NCBI RefSeq assembly: GCF_024623785.1
Contig: NZ_JANKBZ010000030.1
Span: forward strand, 62,001-126,000
From: Archangium lipolyticum
GTDB taxonomy: Bacteria; Myxococcota; Myxococcia; Myxococcales; Myxococcaceae
Length of the DNA: 64,000 nucleotides
Direction of reading: 5' to 3'
Shown here: positions 42,703 to 51,783 of the stretch, piece after piece
How the letters are laid out: each line of letters opens with the position of its first letter
Numbering within the stretch: position 1 is the stretch's first letter
Translations under genes and position numbers: made by a program
The notes under the pieces: model-generated
The model's input: only the letters and a program-made list of their open reading frames with translations
Told to the model about the DNA's origin: nothing
The model's database searches: none

Positions 42703-43503
42703 CTACCCCCAGCGGCTCAGCAGCCGCTCCCGGTCCAGCAGGCGGATGCTCGCCCAGAGCAGCCCCGCGTCCAGCAGGAGCACCACCGCCCCCTGGAGGG
42801 CGTAGTAGGCCGCCCCCGCCGTCAGGAACCCCGCCACCTGGCCCGCCACCAGCCCCACCAGGGGGAGCACCACCAGCGCTGAGAGCTGCTGCGCCGTCCG
42901 GGCGTCGGCCACCCGCGCGGAGATGAGCACCGCCACCCCGTTGCCGAAGAAGGCGAACAGCGGCGCCAGCACCAGCACCCCGAAGAGCCACAGCGCGTTG
43001 GGCATCATCAGGCCCTCCCCCAGCGGCCACGACACCACGTCCACCCCCACACACAGCAGCGCGAAGGCCACCCAGGTGATGATGACCGCCGGCACCAGCG
43101 AGGCCAGGCTCTTGCCCATCACCAGCTCCGCCGCCGTCACCGGCGAGGCCAGCAGCGGCTCCAGCGTGCGCCGCTCCTTCTCCCCCGCCACGCTCTGCGA
43201 GGAGATGAGGATGGGCACGAACACCGGCATCACCAGGAACATGCCGAACCAGTCCAGCAGCGTGCGCTCCACCAGGTAGCGCGCCGCGCTCGCCCCCAGC
43301 GGCAGGCCCGGGTTGTAGTAGAGCGCCACCACCCGCAGGCCGGGGTCATCCGGGTTGTGCACGTACGTCCACACCACCCCGATGGGCACCACCACCAGCA
43401 CCATGGGCAGTGCCGCCATGGCCAGCAGCAGCGACGGGTTCCTGCGCAGATCCAGGAAGTCCTTCCAGAAGACGGCCAGCGCGCGCCGGGGACGGAACGC
43501 CAT
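42703..43503 (-). CDS. ABC-2 type transporter permease
   Basis: This 266-residue membrane protein has about six transmembrane helices and the ABC-2/NatB-type plan: a cytosolic start (FRPRRALAVFWKDFLDLRRN), a first helix, a periplasmic loop, and the conserved VAGEKERRTLEPLLASPVTA segment (about 109-128). It starts two bases after the stop of the ATPase gene. With it, it probably exports a small molecule, lipid or ions such as Na+. The substrate is unknown. Confidence 0.8.
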   Translation of the reverse strand: MAFRPRRALAVFWKDFLDLRRNPSLLLAMAALPMVLVVVPIGVVWTYVHNPDDPGLRVVALYYNPGLPLGASAARYLVERTLLDWFGMFLVMPVFVPILISSQSVAGEKERRTLEPLLASPVTAAELVMGKSLASLVPAVIITWVAFALLCVGVDVVSWPLGEGLMMPNALWLFGVLVLAPLFAFFGNGVAVLISARVADARTAQQLSALVVLPLVGLVAGQVAGFLTAGAAYYALQGAVVLLLDAGLLWASIRLLDRERLLSRWG

Positions 43504-43505
43504 GC

Positions 43506-44423
43506 TCACACCCTCCCCTCGCGGATGAGCTCCAGGTAGACCTCCTCGAGCGGACGCTGGGCCGGCACCGCGCTGCGTACGCGAGCCCCCGCCCCCACCA
43601 GGCACGCCACCACGTCCGGGGCCTGCTCCTCGTCCTCCAGCATCACCCGCAGCCTCCCGCCCTCGGCGAGCACGTTGGGCGCGAAGGGCAGCGCCGACAG
43701 CGCGGCGACGAAGCGCCCGGCCTCGCCCTCCACCTTCACCTCCAGCGCGCTGCCCGCGCGCCGCAGCTCGCTCACCGGCGCCATCGCCAGCAGCCGCCCC
43801 TTCACCACCGCCACCCGTGTGCACAACCGCTCCACCTCGGCCAGGTTGTGCGAGCACAGCACGATGGTGCGCCCCTCCGCCGCCAGCTCCGCCACCGCGT
43901 CACGCACAGTGCGCGCGGACTCGGGGTCCAACCCGCTCGTGGGCTCGTCCAGGAAGATGACCTTGGGGTCGTGCACCAGCGTGCGCACGATGGCCAGCTT
44001 CTGCCGCATGCCCTTGGAGAAGCTCCCGCAGGGATCGTTCTCGCGGCCCGCCAGCCCGAAGCGCTCCAGGTAGGCCAGGGCCCGCGGCCAGGCCACGCGC
44101 TCGTCCAGCTCGTGCAGCTTCATGAAGAAGCGCAGGTTGTCGCGCGCGCTGAGCCGCTCATAGAGGCCGGGCTGCTCGGTGAGGAGCCCCACCACGCGGC
44201 GCAGCGCCTCGCCGTCCTCGCGCACCGAGTGGCCCCACACGCGAGCCTCCCCCTCCGACGGTCGGAGGAGGCCGGTGAGCATGCGCACCGTGGTCGTCTT
44301 CCCCGCCCCGTTGGGCCCGAGCAGGCCGAACACCTCGCCCGGATTGATGTCGAAGGTCAGCCCCTCGACCGCGGTGCGCGCGCCGAAGCGCCGGGCGAGG
44401 CCCTGGACGGAGATTCCACTCAA
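43506..44423 (-). CDS. ABC transporter ATP-binding protein
   Basis: This 305-residue ATPase has Walker A GPNGAGKT (36-43), the signature region GSFSKGMRQK near 138 and Walker B VIFLDEPTSG near 157, followed by a CcmA/NatA-type C-terminal extension. The start is inferred as TTG 44423, which overlaps the glycosyltransferase TGA by four bases and would be translationally coupled; no better ATG or GTG is in frame. It pairs with the permease two bases downstream. Confidence 0.8.
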   Translation of the reverse strand: MSGISVQGLARRFGARTAVEGLTFDINPGEVFGLLGPNGAGKTTTVRMLTGLLRPSEGEARVWGHSVREDGEALRRVVGLLTEQPGLYERLSARDNLRFFMKLHELDERVAWPRALAYLERFGLAGRENDPCGSFSKGMRQKLAIVRTLVHDPKVIFLDEPTSGLDPESARTVRDAVAELAAEGRTIVLCSHNLAEVERLCTRVAVVKGRLLAMAPVSELRRAGSALEVKVEGEAGRFVAALSALPFAPNVLAEGGRLRVMLEDEEQAPDVVACLVGAGARVRSAVPAQRPLEEVYLELIREGRV

Positions 44424-46750
44424 TCGACGGTCACCAGGACGAACTTGTTGTTGATGTCGCGGTCGATGACGGTGACGACCCTGTGGGTGCCCACGGTCTG
44501 CTTCAGCAGCCCGAGCCGGTTGTGCTCCACCAGCGCCCACTCGCGGCCGGGCTGGTCCACGAAGGGCTTGAGCTTGCCCACCTCGCGCACCTGCTTCACC
44601 TGGTTGCGCGAGTAGAACGTCTCCCCGCGCCAGTTCATCAGGAAGGCGGCGATGGGCTCGTCCGGCTTGCGCTGGGCGTAGTAGCGCCAGAAGAGATCCC
44701 TCTGCGTCCAGTGGTGGGAGAGGTCCACCCAGTGGCCCCAGTTGAACCAGAGGGCGAAGCCGGCCGCGAGCGCCCAGAAGGTGCTGTACAGCATCACCCG
44801 CGAGCGCTGCACCGCCGCCACCACCGCCAGCGCCCCGGCCACCGCGAAGGTGAAGCCCATGGCCATCTTCACGTTGACGGGCTCGGACAGGCTCCTGAGG
44901 AGCGAGTCGCTCGGCGCCGACAACCGGACCGAGCGCGCGAAGAGCACCGCGCCCACCATCAGGAAGGCGGTGGCGGAGACCCACAACCCGGTGCGCGACT
45001 CCTCGCCCGCCGCGTAGGCATTCCACGCCAGCCAGGCGCCCAGGAGGAACAGGGCCACGCCCAGCGGCCACGTGGCCCCCACCGTGCCGCGCGAGGCCAG
45101 GGGAAGCAGGAAGGCGCCGCCCACCAGCAGGCACAGCAGCGCCACCGCGCGCGCGCCCACCGAGGAGCCTCGCGCCTTGGCCGGGAACACCCCCACCGCG
45201 AGCCAGGCGCCCACGGCGATCAGCACCAGCGCCAGCATGTCGCCCATCCACAGCGGGCGCGAGGCGAACATGGCGATGGGCTTGGTGACGAGCTCGGAGG
45301 GGTAGGGCCGGTCGTAGTTGTAGACGAAGAGATCGGTGAAGTCCTTCGGGTTGTTGGCCAGGTCGTGGCCCACGAGGATGAAGAGGACGAGCCCGAAGAC
45401 GAGGCTCATCGCATGGGTGGCGATGCCCTCCTCCCACAGCCGGTCCACGAAGAGCGCGATGAGGACGGCCAGGCCCGGCAGCACCGGGAAGACGTAGTGG
45501 TGGAACTTGGTGGCCGAGGACGCCAGCAGGGTGAAGGAGAAGGCCACCCAGAGCGCGGCGATGAGGGCCAGGTGGTCCGCCTTCTTCTCCGAGCGCACCC
45601 GCAGCCGCGACACGACGGCGAAGGCCCCCGGCACCAGCGCCACCCAGGGGAAGATGGCGAAGCCACCCTGCTCGATGAAGTAGATGAAGGTGCCGCCCGG
45701 CGTCGTGGTGTGCACGCCCGCGCTCAGGCGGTTGAGGTGGTCGTGGATGAAGAAGCGGTACCAGAAGAGCTTGCCCTCGTCGTCCACGCCCTTGAAGAGG
45801 CTCAGCACGAGGTACCAGGGCACGGCCACCGCGCAGAACACGAGGATGCCGGTGCCCAGCTTCATCTTGTACATCTGCGCCCACAGCACGGGCATGGGGC
45901 GCTTGCCCTCGCGCACCTCGGCGCGGAAGGCCGGCTCCAGCAGCCAGCGCAGGTGCGCGTTGAGGCTCGGCCCGTCGTAGGGGATGACGGCGAAGAGGGC
46001 GTAGAGGATGAGGATGACGGCCGGCAGGCCCACGCCCAGCAGGCCCTTGGCCAGGGCGGACAGGCCCGCGAAGACGTAGAAGGCGTACCACCAGGCGGCG
46101 CGGTGCTTCGTGGTCTCGTCGAGCTGGCCGATGAGCGCGCACGCCATGGCGCACACCAGCGTGGTGACGAAGGGCGTGTCCGTCACCGTCTGCCGGGTGA
46201 GCAGGAAGTAGAGGGGCATGGTGGCCAGCACGAAGCCGGTGGCCAGGCCCGCGCGCCGGTTCACCACGCGCGCCACCGCCAGCGACAGCAGCGACACCGC
46301 GGTGATGCTCAGCAGGGCGAAGGGCATCCGCATGCCCCACTCGGTGTAGAGGCCCAGCGCACCCTCGGAGCGCAGCGTGCCCACCACCTGCATGCCCAGC
46401 GCCTGCATCCACATGGTGAGCGGCGGCTTGGAGAAGAACCACGCGTTCTCCCAGAAGGGGAACACATAGTCGCGGCGCTGGACCATCTCGCGCCCCACCT
46501 CGCCGTAGTGCGTCTCCCAGGGGTCCCACAGGCCCACCGCGCCCAGGTAGGGGATGAAGAGCAGCGCCGCGAAGATGGCCGTCGCCAACGCCACGCGCAG
46601 CGAGGGCTCCAGCGCCATCCAGCGCTTCGCCCATGACTCCTGGTGGATGCCCTGACCGAGGATGGCCTCGGTGAACGTCCGCGGTTCCTGCTGCTGGGGT
46701 CCGTCACTCGCCACGGGGAAACATGCCTCCGTCTGCTCGGGCCCGCGCAT
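44420..46750 (-). CDS. ArnT/PMT-like glycosyltransferase (GT83 type)
   Basis: This 776-residue integral membrane protein has about 12 transmembrane helices and a periplasmic C-terminal domain. The first loop WETHYGEVGREMVQRRDYVF (about 78-97) has the acidic residue and Arg pattern of ArnT and protein mannosyltransferases that use polyprenyl-phosphate sugars. Such enzymes modify lipid A, lipoglycans or proteins on the outer side. The acceptor here is unknown. It shares an operon with an ABC exporter whose ATPase start overlaps its stop, so export of the modified product or donor is plausible. The N-terminal 40 residues before the first helix are uncertain, and a later start is possible. Confidence 0.75.
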   Translation of the reverse strand: MRGPEQTEACFPVASDGPQQQEPRTFTEAILGQGIHQESWAKRWMALEPSLRVALATAIFAALLFIPYLGAVGLWDPWETHYGEVGREMVQRRDYVFPFWENAWFFSKPPLTMWMQALGMQVVGTLRSEGALGLYTEWGMRMPFALLSITAVSLLSLAVARVVNRRAGLATGFVLATMPLYFLLTRQTVTDTPFVTTLVCAMACALIGQLDETTKHRAAWWYAFYVFAGLSALAKGLLGVGLPAVILILYALFAVIPYDGPSLNAHLRWLLEPAFRAEVREGKRPMPVLWAQMYKMKLGTGILVFCAVAVPWYLVLSLFKGVDDEGKLFWYRFFIHDHLNRLSAGVHTTTPGGTFIYFIEQGGFAIFPWVALVPGAFAVVSRLRVRSEKKADHLALIAALWVAFSFTLLASSATKFHHYVFPVLPGLAVLIALFVDRLWEEGIATHAMSLVFGLVLFILVGHDLANNPKDFTDLFVYNYDRPYPSELVTKPIAMFASRPLWMGDMLALVLIAVGAWLAVGVFPAKARGSSVGARAVALLCLLVGGAFLLPLASRGTVGATWPLGVALFLLGAWLAWNAYAAGEESRTGLWVSATAFLMVGAVLFARSVRLSAPSDSLLRSLSEPVNVKMAMGFTFAVAGALAVVAAVQRSRVMLYSTFWALAAGFALWFNWGHWVDLSHHWTQRDLFWRYYAQRKPDEPIAAFLMNWRGETFYSRNQVKQVREVGKLKPFVDQPGREWALVEHNRLGLLKQTVGTHRVVTVIDRDINNKFVLVTVD

Positions 46751-46873
46751 CCGGCGCGGGTCGCGGCCTTATATCCCCGCCTCCCCCTCCGGTCGACCTC
46801 GGCCAGAGCCCGGGGCCCTCCATCCGTTCGCTCCCCTCCCCTCGCCGGGCCGGCCGCCAGGCGGGGGCAGGGG

Positions 46874-48340
46874 CTACAGCATCACTCGCAGCGAGGCGAG
46901 CACCTGGTCGTTGCGGCCGAAGTAGCCGAAGGGGCTGTAGGACGGGCCACCGTACACCTCGGCCGCGAGCCCCAGGTGTACCCGCTCGTCCACCCGCCAC
47001 TCGACACGCGGCGCCACGAGGAAGGAGCGCTGGATGGGCTCGAAGGCCCCGCGCAGGCCCACCTCCAGCCGTCCTCCCAGCAGCGAGTACCGGACATCGC
47101 CCACCAGCAGGTGGAGGAAGGCCGTGTGCTCCCGTCCCCGTGCCGTGCCCGGCTCCAGCAGGAAGAGCAGCTCCTGCTCGCCCACGCGCGGCACCGCGAG
47201 CCCGGTATAGGTGACGGAGTAGAAGAGTTCCGACTCCTCCGCCTGGGACACGCCCACCACCCACGTCGCCGCGGGCTTGCGCAGCGGGCGCAGCCGGTCT
47301 CCGTAGAAGGTCCGCGAGGGGCTGAAGCCCACGTCCACGTCGAGTTGCGCGGGCCCCACCAGCGTGCTCGCCTCGGCGGCCACCACGTGCTGGCGCGCAT
47401 AACGGCCGGTGACGAGCGACTCGCCCGAGCGCACCCGCTCCTGAAGGGACAGCAGCAGGGCGGTGTCCGCCGGCTCGCCGCGCTGCTGGGCACGCCACAG
47501 TGCGTCCAGCTCCGGGTCGATCGTCACCTGGGGCAGCTTCTCGTTGGCCCAGACCCAGGAGCCCCCCAGCTTCACCCGGCCCACGTCGCCGGTGACGCGC
47601 AGGCCCAGGTCTCCCGGCAGGCCGGGCCGCTCCGTCTCGAGCAGGCGCGGCTGCAACCAGTCCTCCACCGAGGGCTTCACCGACAGGGGCACCGCCACCC
47701 CGAGCGGCGGCTGCAACGCCGCCATGTCCTGGCCGAACACGTCATAGCGGTTCGGGGCGAAGAAGGGCGCCCACACGCCGGTGACGGTGAGCGGCCCCAC
47801 CGTGGCGATCGCCCGGGCGGCGAACACGGGCAGCTTCAGGTCGTCCGGCTCCAGCACCACGAAGCCCTGGCGCAGATCCCTCGGGTTGAGGAGGTCCGAG
47901 GGCGCGAAGAACGTGTTGGCGCCGAAGGCCAACGTCTGCTGCCCCACCCGCACGTCCACCCACTTCGTGTACACGTCGAGGAAGGCCTCGCCCAGGTAAG
48001 GCTCGAAGGAGGACTTCGCCCGCTCGAAACCCTTCTCGGCCCCGCCGCGCCAGAAGGCCCGTCCCTCGACCACGGCCCGCAGGGTGGGGCTCAGCTTCAC
48101 GTCCGTGACGAGCGACGCCCGCCCCCACCCGTCCACCACGTGCTCGCTCAGGCCGTCCGCGCGGCGCGGCTGGAAGCCGGTGTCCACGCCCGCCAGCAGC
48201 CGCACGTCGCCGCTCACCCGCACCTCGGGCATGGCGGCAGTCCCCGACGAGAGCTCCTCCAGCGGGGCACCCGCCTCCTGCGTGGACGCGAGCGCCAGCG
48301 CGGGCACCAGGGCCAGCAGTGTCGTCGAGCCGTGCCTCAC
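46874..48340 (-). CDS. Outer-membrane beta-barrel protein of unknown function
   Basis: This 488-residue protein has a signal peptide (ALVPALALAS) and then alternating beta-strands to the C-terminus, with many Gly, aromatic and charged residues, as in DUF1302-type or porin-like barrels. The family call is moderate. It starts at GTG 48340 with GGAG nearby and overlaps the stop of the LolA-like gene by GTGA, so they are coupled. In other bacteria such LolA-like/barrel pairs sit next to an MMPL-type transporter, which is missing here. Confidence 0.6.
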   Translation of the reverse strand: MRHGSTTLLALVPALALASTQEAGAPLEELSSGTAAMPEVRVSGDVRLLAGVDTGFQPRRADGLSEHVVDGWGRASLVTDVKLSPTLRAVVEGRAFWRGGAEKGFERAKSSFEPYLGEAFLDVYTKWVDVRVGQQTLAFGANTFFAPSDLLNPRDLRQGFVVLEPDDLKLPVFAARAIATVGPLTVTGVWAPFFAPNRYDVFGQDMAALQPPLGVAVPLSVKPSVEDWLQPRLLETERPGLPGDLGLRVTGDVGRVKLGGSWVWANEKLPQVTIDPELDALWRAQQRGEPADTALLLSLQERVRSGESLVTGRYARQHVVAAEASTLVGPAQLDVDVGFSPSRTFYGDRLRPLRKPAATWVVGVSQAEESELFYSVTYTGLAVPRVGEQELLFLLEPGTARGREHTAFLHLLVGDVRYSLLGGRLEVGLRGAFEPIQRSFLVAPRVEWRVDERVHLGLAAEVYGGPSYSPFGYFGRNDQVLASLRVML

Positions 48341-49116
48341 CCGCGCTCCAGGGCCCGCTCGGTGAAGGCCTCGTCGCCGAGCTGGACCTCCTCCAGCTTC
48401 AGCACCTCCAGCGTCGTGCTCGAGCCCGTCTGGAGGTTCTCCATCACGGAGGGCGAGGCGACGACCCGGTCCTTGAACTTCTTGAGCTGCACGGCGCGGT
48501 ACACCTTGAAGGGCTTGCCCTCGCGATCCGAGTACTCGGCCTTCAGCGGCACATCCGTCTCCTTGTCCACGTAGAGCGTCACCTCTCCGTAGGGCGAGTC
48601 CGGACCGGCCTGGCCGCGCAGCACGTGGGCGGGCCGGTCCAACACCTTCGCCTCACCCGCCAGCCGGAGCGACTCATCGCGCTCGCCGCCGGTGCCGCCC
48701 AGGTCCGCGTAGTTGAAGTCCGTGTCCATGAAGGACTGGCCCCGCTGCCCCTTCGCCACCTTCCGCACCCGCTTCAGCTTGGGCAGGTAGAGCGAGATGT
48801 CGGACGGCTCGCCCTTGGCGCCCTCGATGGAGAGCACCGCCACCCCGGCCACGCCCGCGGGCTGCGAGAAGCGCGCGAGCGAGCACAGCCGCCCCTCCAC
48901 CCGCTTCGCCGTCGAGGTGAGCACCTGCTCCTTGCGCCGACCCTCCTTCGTCACCGTGGTGAGCTTCAGCTCCGCCCGCAGGCCGAGCAGGTTGAGGGCT
49001 CCCCGCTCACGGCTCCGGCGGGCGATGTCCGCGGCGGACTCCTCGGCCCGGGCCGGAGGAGCCACCAGAAGCGCCACGGCCGCAGCGCACAGGAGGCTGC
49101 TGATGATCTTCCGCAT
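48337..49116 (-). CDS. LolA-like outer membrane lipoprotein-sorting protein
   Basis: This 259-residue periplasmic protein has a cleavable signal (ending PPARAEE). The ISLYLPKLKRVRKVAKGQRG segment (about 105-124) and the FNYADLGG motif are those of the LolA-like family PF17131, whose members often carry lipids or lipoproteins to the outer membrane. It is coupled to the barrel gene downstream. The ATG at 49116 starts the signal peptide. Its cargo is unknown. Confidence 0.75.
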   Translation of the reverse strand: MRKIISSLLCAAAVALLVAPPARAEESAADIARRSRERGALNLLGLRAELKLTTVTKEGRRKEQVLTSTAKRVEGRLCSLARFSQPAGVAGVAVLSIEGAKGEPSDISLYLPKLKRVRKVAKGQRGQSFMDTDFNYADLGGTGGERDESLRLAGEAKVLDRPAHVLRGQAGPDSPYGEVTLYVDKETDVPLKAEYSDREGKPFKVYRAVQLKKFKDRVVASPSVMENLQTGSSTTLEVLKLEEVQLGDEAFTERALERG

Positions 49117-49271
49117 GGGGGCGGACTCTATCCCACCTCCCCAGGGCCCGATTCCCTCCTTATATGCGGGAGCCCTGATCCACCCCCCGCGGCCATCTGT
49201 CCGATAGACAACCGACCGGGCGAGGCAGCTTGGTGCGGGAAAAGCCCTGTCATTTGGGGTGGATGCCCTCC

Positions 49272-49301
49272 TTGAGGTGCCGGGGGACGTTCTGCTATAG
49301 C
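49272..49301 (+). promoter_or_regulatory. Sigma70-type promoter of the FHA gene
   Basis: TTGAGG (49272-49277) and TATAGC (49296-49301) are separated by 18 bp. The -10 ends 18 bp before the GTG at 49320, with AAGGGG between them as the ribosome binding site. The rest of the 203-bp gap shows no gene. Confidence 0.5.
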
Positions 49302-49319
49302 TGTAAGGGGACCCAACCC

Positions 49320-51086
49320 GTGCTGAAGCTCATCATCGAAGACGACGAGGGGCGAAAGACTGTAGTCCCCTTCGCGCGCGACGAAATCACGATCGGCCGT
49401 CAGGAAGGAAACACCATCCGCCTGACCGAACGAAACGTGTCGCGTCGTCACGCGCGCCTGCTACGCCAGAACGGACACGTGCTGGTGGAGGACCTGGGCA
49501 GTTACAACGGGGTGCGCATCAACGGAGAGCGCATCCAGGGCCAGGTCCAGGTCGGGGATGGAGACCTCATCCAGATCGGCGACTACGATCTGGCCCTGCA
49601 GCAGGAGGGAGCACAGGCCGGCCCGGTTGCCGGCTCCGGTGCGCCCACCGTGCGCATGCCCGCGCTGGCACTACAGGCGGCCATGGCCGAGGCTCAGAGC
49701 TCGCAACCCACCACCATGACCGACGCCGAGCCGGAGGCGGAGCATTCCGCGCCGGAGGAGGAGGAAGAAGAGCAGGAGGAGGACACCTCCACCACTCCCT
49801 CCCCGGAGGATCAGCGCCGTCACTCCACCGCGGTGATCCGGTTGGATCAGGTGGAGATGAACCGGCCGCGCAAGGTCCAGGCGGTGGCCGTGAACGACGC
49901 CCCGCGCCTGCTGGTGGTGAGCGCCGAGTTCAAGGGCCAGGAGTTCGCCTGCATCCGCACGGAGATGCGGATCGGCCGCACCGAGGACAACGACATCGCG
50001 CTCGACCACCGGTCGCTGTCGCGCACGCACGCCAAGATCGTCCGCGAGGACTCCGGCGAGTGGCGCATCATCGACCTGCAGTCGGCCAACGGGATGAGCG
50101 TCAACGGCGAGAGCTACGCGCAGGCCCCGCTCGCGCATGGCGACCTCGTCGAGCTCGGCCACGTGAAGCTGCGCTTCATCGGCCCCGGGCAGAACGCCAA
50201 GGGGCTGGCCAACGAGGCCGCCGCCGCCAAGGGCTCGAAGATGCCGCTGGTGGCCATCGCGGTCGTCGCCCTGGTCGTCGTGGGCGGTGGCGCGGCCTGG
50301 TTCATGTTCGGCCAGTCCTCGGATGACGGCGGCACTCCGCAGCCCACCAAGCCCGTCGTGGCGGCCGAGCCGAAGGAGCCCACCCAGGCCCAGAATCCGG
50401 CCGATCCCGCCCAGCAGCTCGCGGAGAAGATCCAGAGCGCCCGGGCCGCCATCGACGCGCGTGACTTCGACAAGGCCGTCGACACGCTCGAGACCATCAA
50501 GGACGCCAACGGCCAGCGCCCCTCCGAGGCGGAGGAGCTGCTGACCCAGGCGCTCGCCGAGCAGCAGTCCAAGCAGAGCCTGGACCTGGCGCAGAAGGAG
50601 TTCGACGCGGGCCGCTACGAGGAGGCCCAGAAGCACCTCGAGGCCTCCGAGGGCACGCTCGCCTTCGCCCCGGAGCACGCCGAGCTGAAGGCCAAGGTGG
50701 ACGCCGCGCTCGGCTCCACGAAGCCCGCCAGCGACAAGCCCGACACGGGCACGGCGCGCCGTCCCACGGCGACGGAGACGCCCAAGGCCGACCCGGCCCG
50801 GGAGCAGGCCAAGAAGTTCTTCGAGGATGGTCGCGTCCTCAACCGCAAGCAGCAGTACCGGGAGGCGGATCGGCTCTTCAAGAAGTGCATCGACACCGAC
50901 CCCTCCTTCGCGCCCTGCTACATGCTGAAGGGCTCCACGGCGGCCCAGCTCGGCCGCTTCGATGAAGGCGCGCAGTACTACCGCGACTTCCTGCGGCTCG
51001 CGCCCGATCACGAGATGGCGCCTACCGTCAAGAAGATGGTCGAGGACTACGAGAAGAGCCGAAAACAACAGGGAGGCGGCAAGTAG
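49320..51086 (+). CDS. Double FHA domain, transmembrane, TPR protein
   Basis: This 588-residue signalling protein has two FHA domains that bind phosphothreonine: residues 20-90 (GR at 26-27, S41, H44) and about 215-285 (MRIGRTEDNDIALDHRSLSR). A single transmembrane helix follows at 308-331, and a helical region with TPR-like units runs at 360-588. An acidic linker (about residue 140-165) joins the FHA domains. Partners are probably Ser/Thr kinase substrates, in line with the kinase-rich signalling of such bacteria. It starts at GTG 49320 after a good promoter. A receiver-XRE regulator follows 82 bp downstream. Confidence 0.85.
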   Translation: MLKLIIEDDEGRKTVVPFARDEITIGRQEGNTIRLTERNVSRRHARLLRQNGHVLVEDLGSYNGVRINGERIQGQVQVGDGDLIQIGDYDLALQQEGAQAGPVAGSGAPTVRMPALALQAAMAEAQSSQPTTMTDAEPEAEHSAPEEEEEEQEEDTSTTPSPEDQRRHSTAVIRLDQVEMNRPRKVQAVAVNDAPRLLVVSAEFKGQEFACIRTEMRIGRTEDNDIALDHRSLSRTHAKIVREDSGEWRIIDLQSANGMSVNGESYAQAPLAHGDLVELGHVKLRFIGPGQNAKGLANEAAAAKGSKMPLVAIAVVALVVVGGGAAWFMFGQSSDDGGTPQPTKPVVAAEPKEPTQAQNPADPAQQLAEKIQSARAAIDARDFDKAVDTLETIKDANGQRPSEAEELLTQALAEQQSKQSLDLAQKEFDAGRYEEAQKHLEASEGTLAFAPEHAELKAKVDAALGSTKPASDKPDTGTARRPTATETPKADPAREQAKKFFEDGRVLNRKQQYREADRLFKKCIDTDPSFAPCYMLKGSTAAQLGRFDEGAQYYRDFLRLAPDHEMAPTVKKMVEDYEKSRKQQGGGK

Positions 51087-51168
51087 CCCGAGGGATCTTC
51101 CGTGCGCCGCCCCCATGGCGCACGACCCCGGGCCACGGGCTTCCACCCCACACGGGAGGAGAAGGTTC

Positions 51169-51762
51169 GTGCAGATTCGTATCCTGGTGGTCGATGATGA
51201 GCAGGACAACTGCGACTACCTCAAGCTCGTGCTGATGCGTGAGGGCTACGACGTCGTCACCACGACGGACCCCACCAAGACGGTGGAGATCCTCCGCAGT
51301 GCGGACTTCCACCTGGTCATCCTGGACATGATGATGCCCGTCATGTCCGGCACCGAGGTGCTGGAGCAGATTCGCAAGTACGACACGGACGTGGCCGTCA
51401 TCGTCGCCACCGCGTACCCCACCGTCGACACGGCCGTGGCCTCGCTGAAGAACCAGGCGAGTGACTACGTGAAGAAGCCGATGGAGCCGGACCAGTTCCT
51501 CGGCGCCGTGCGCAACGCGCTGGCCAAGAAGGGTCTGTCGCAGGACCCCGAGGCGGATCTCCACCGCGCCATCGGCCGCACCATCCGCGACGCGCGCAAG
51601 ACGCAGGATCTCACCCTCAAGCAGCTGGCGCGCCGCACCGGCCTGTCCGTGTCGCTGCTGTCGCAGATCGAGCGCGCCGAGTCCTCGGCGTCCATCTCGT
51701 CGCTGTACAAGATCGCCTCCGCGCTGCAGCTGCGGATGGGCGAGCTCTTCGGCGACACCTGA
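51169..51762 (+). CDS. Response regulator with C-terminal XRE helix-turn-helix
   Basis: This 197-residue protein has a receiver domain (1-120) with the phospho-acceptor D53 (LVILDMMMP), acidic D9-D10, T83-type residue and K104-type Lys (YVKKPMEP), followed by an XRE/Cro-type DNA-binding domain (about 137-190, LKQLARRTGLSVSLLSQIER). Receiver-XRE fusions are uncommon compared with OmpR or NtrC output domains. The start GTG 51169 has an excellent GGAGGAGAAGG. No histidine kinase is adjacent. The FHA-TPR gene upstream suggests cross-talk with Ser/Thr kinases. Confidence 0.85.
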   Translation: MQIRILVVDDEQDNCDYLKLVLMREGYDVVTTTDPTKTVEILRSADFHLVILDMMMPVMSGTEVLEQIRKYDTDVAVIVATAYPTVDTAVASLKNQASDYVKKPMEPDQFLGAVRNALAKKGLSQDPEADLHRAIGRTIRDARKTQDLTLKQLARRTGLSVSLLSQIERAESSASISSLYKIASALQLRMGELFGDT

Positions 51763-51783
51763 GCCGTCAGGGGGCGGCCAGCC

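Noticed and set aside
43506-46634. A 1042-codon frame that merges part of the glycosyltransferase region with the ABC ATPase
   Set aside because: The first two thirds are an out-of-frame shadow of the glycosyltransferase; only the ATPase part from 44423 is real, so it is not a fusion protein.
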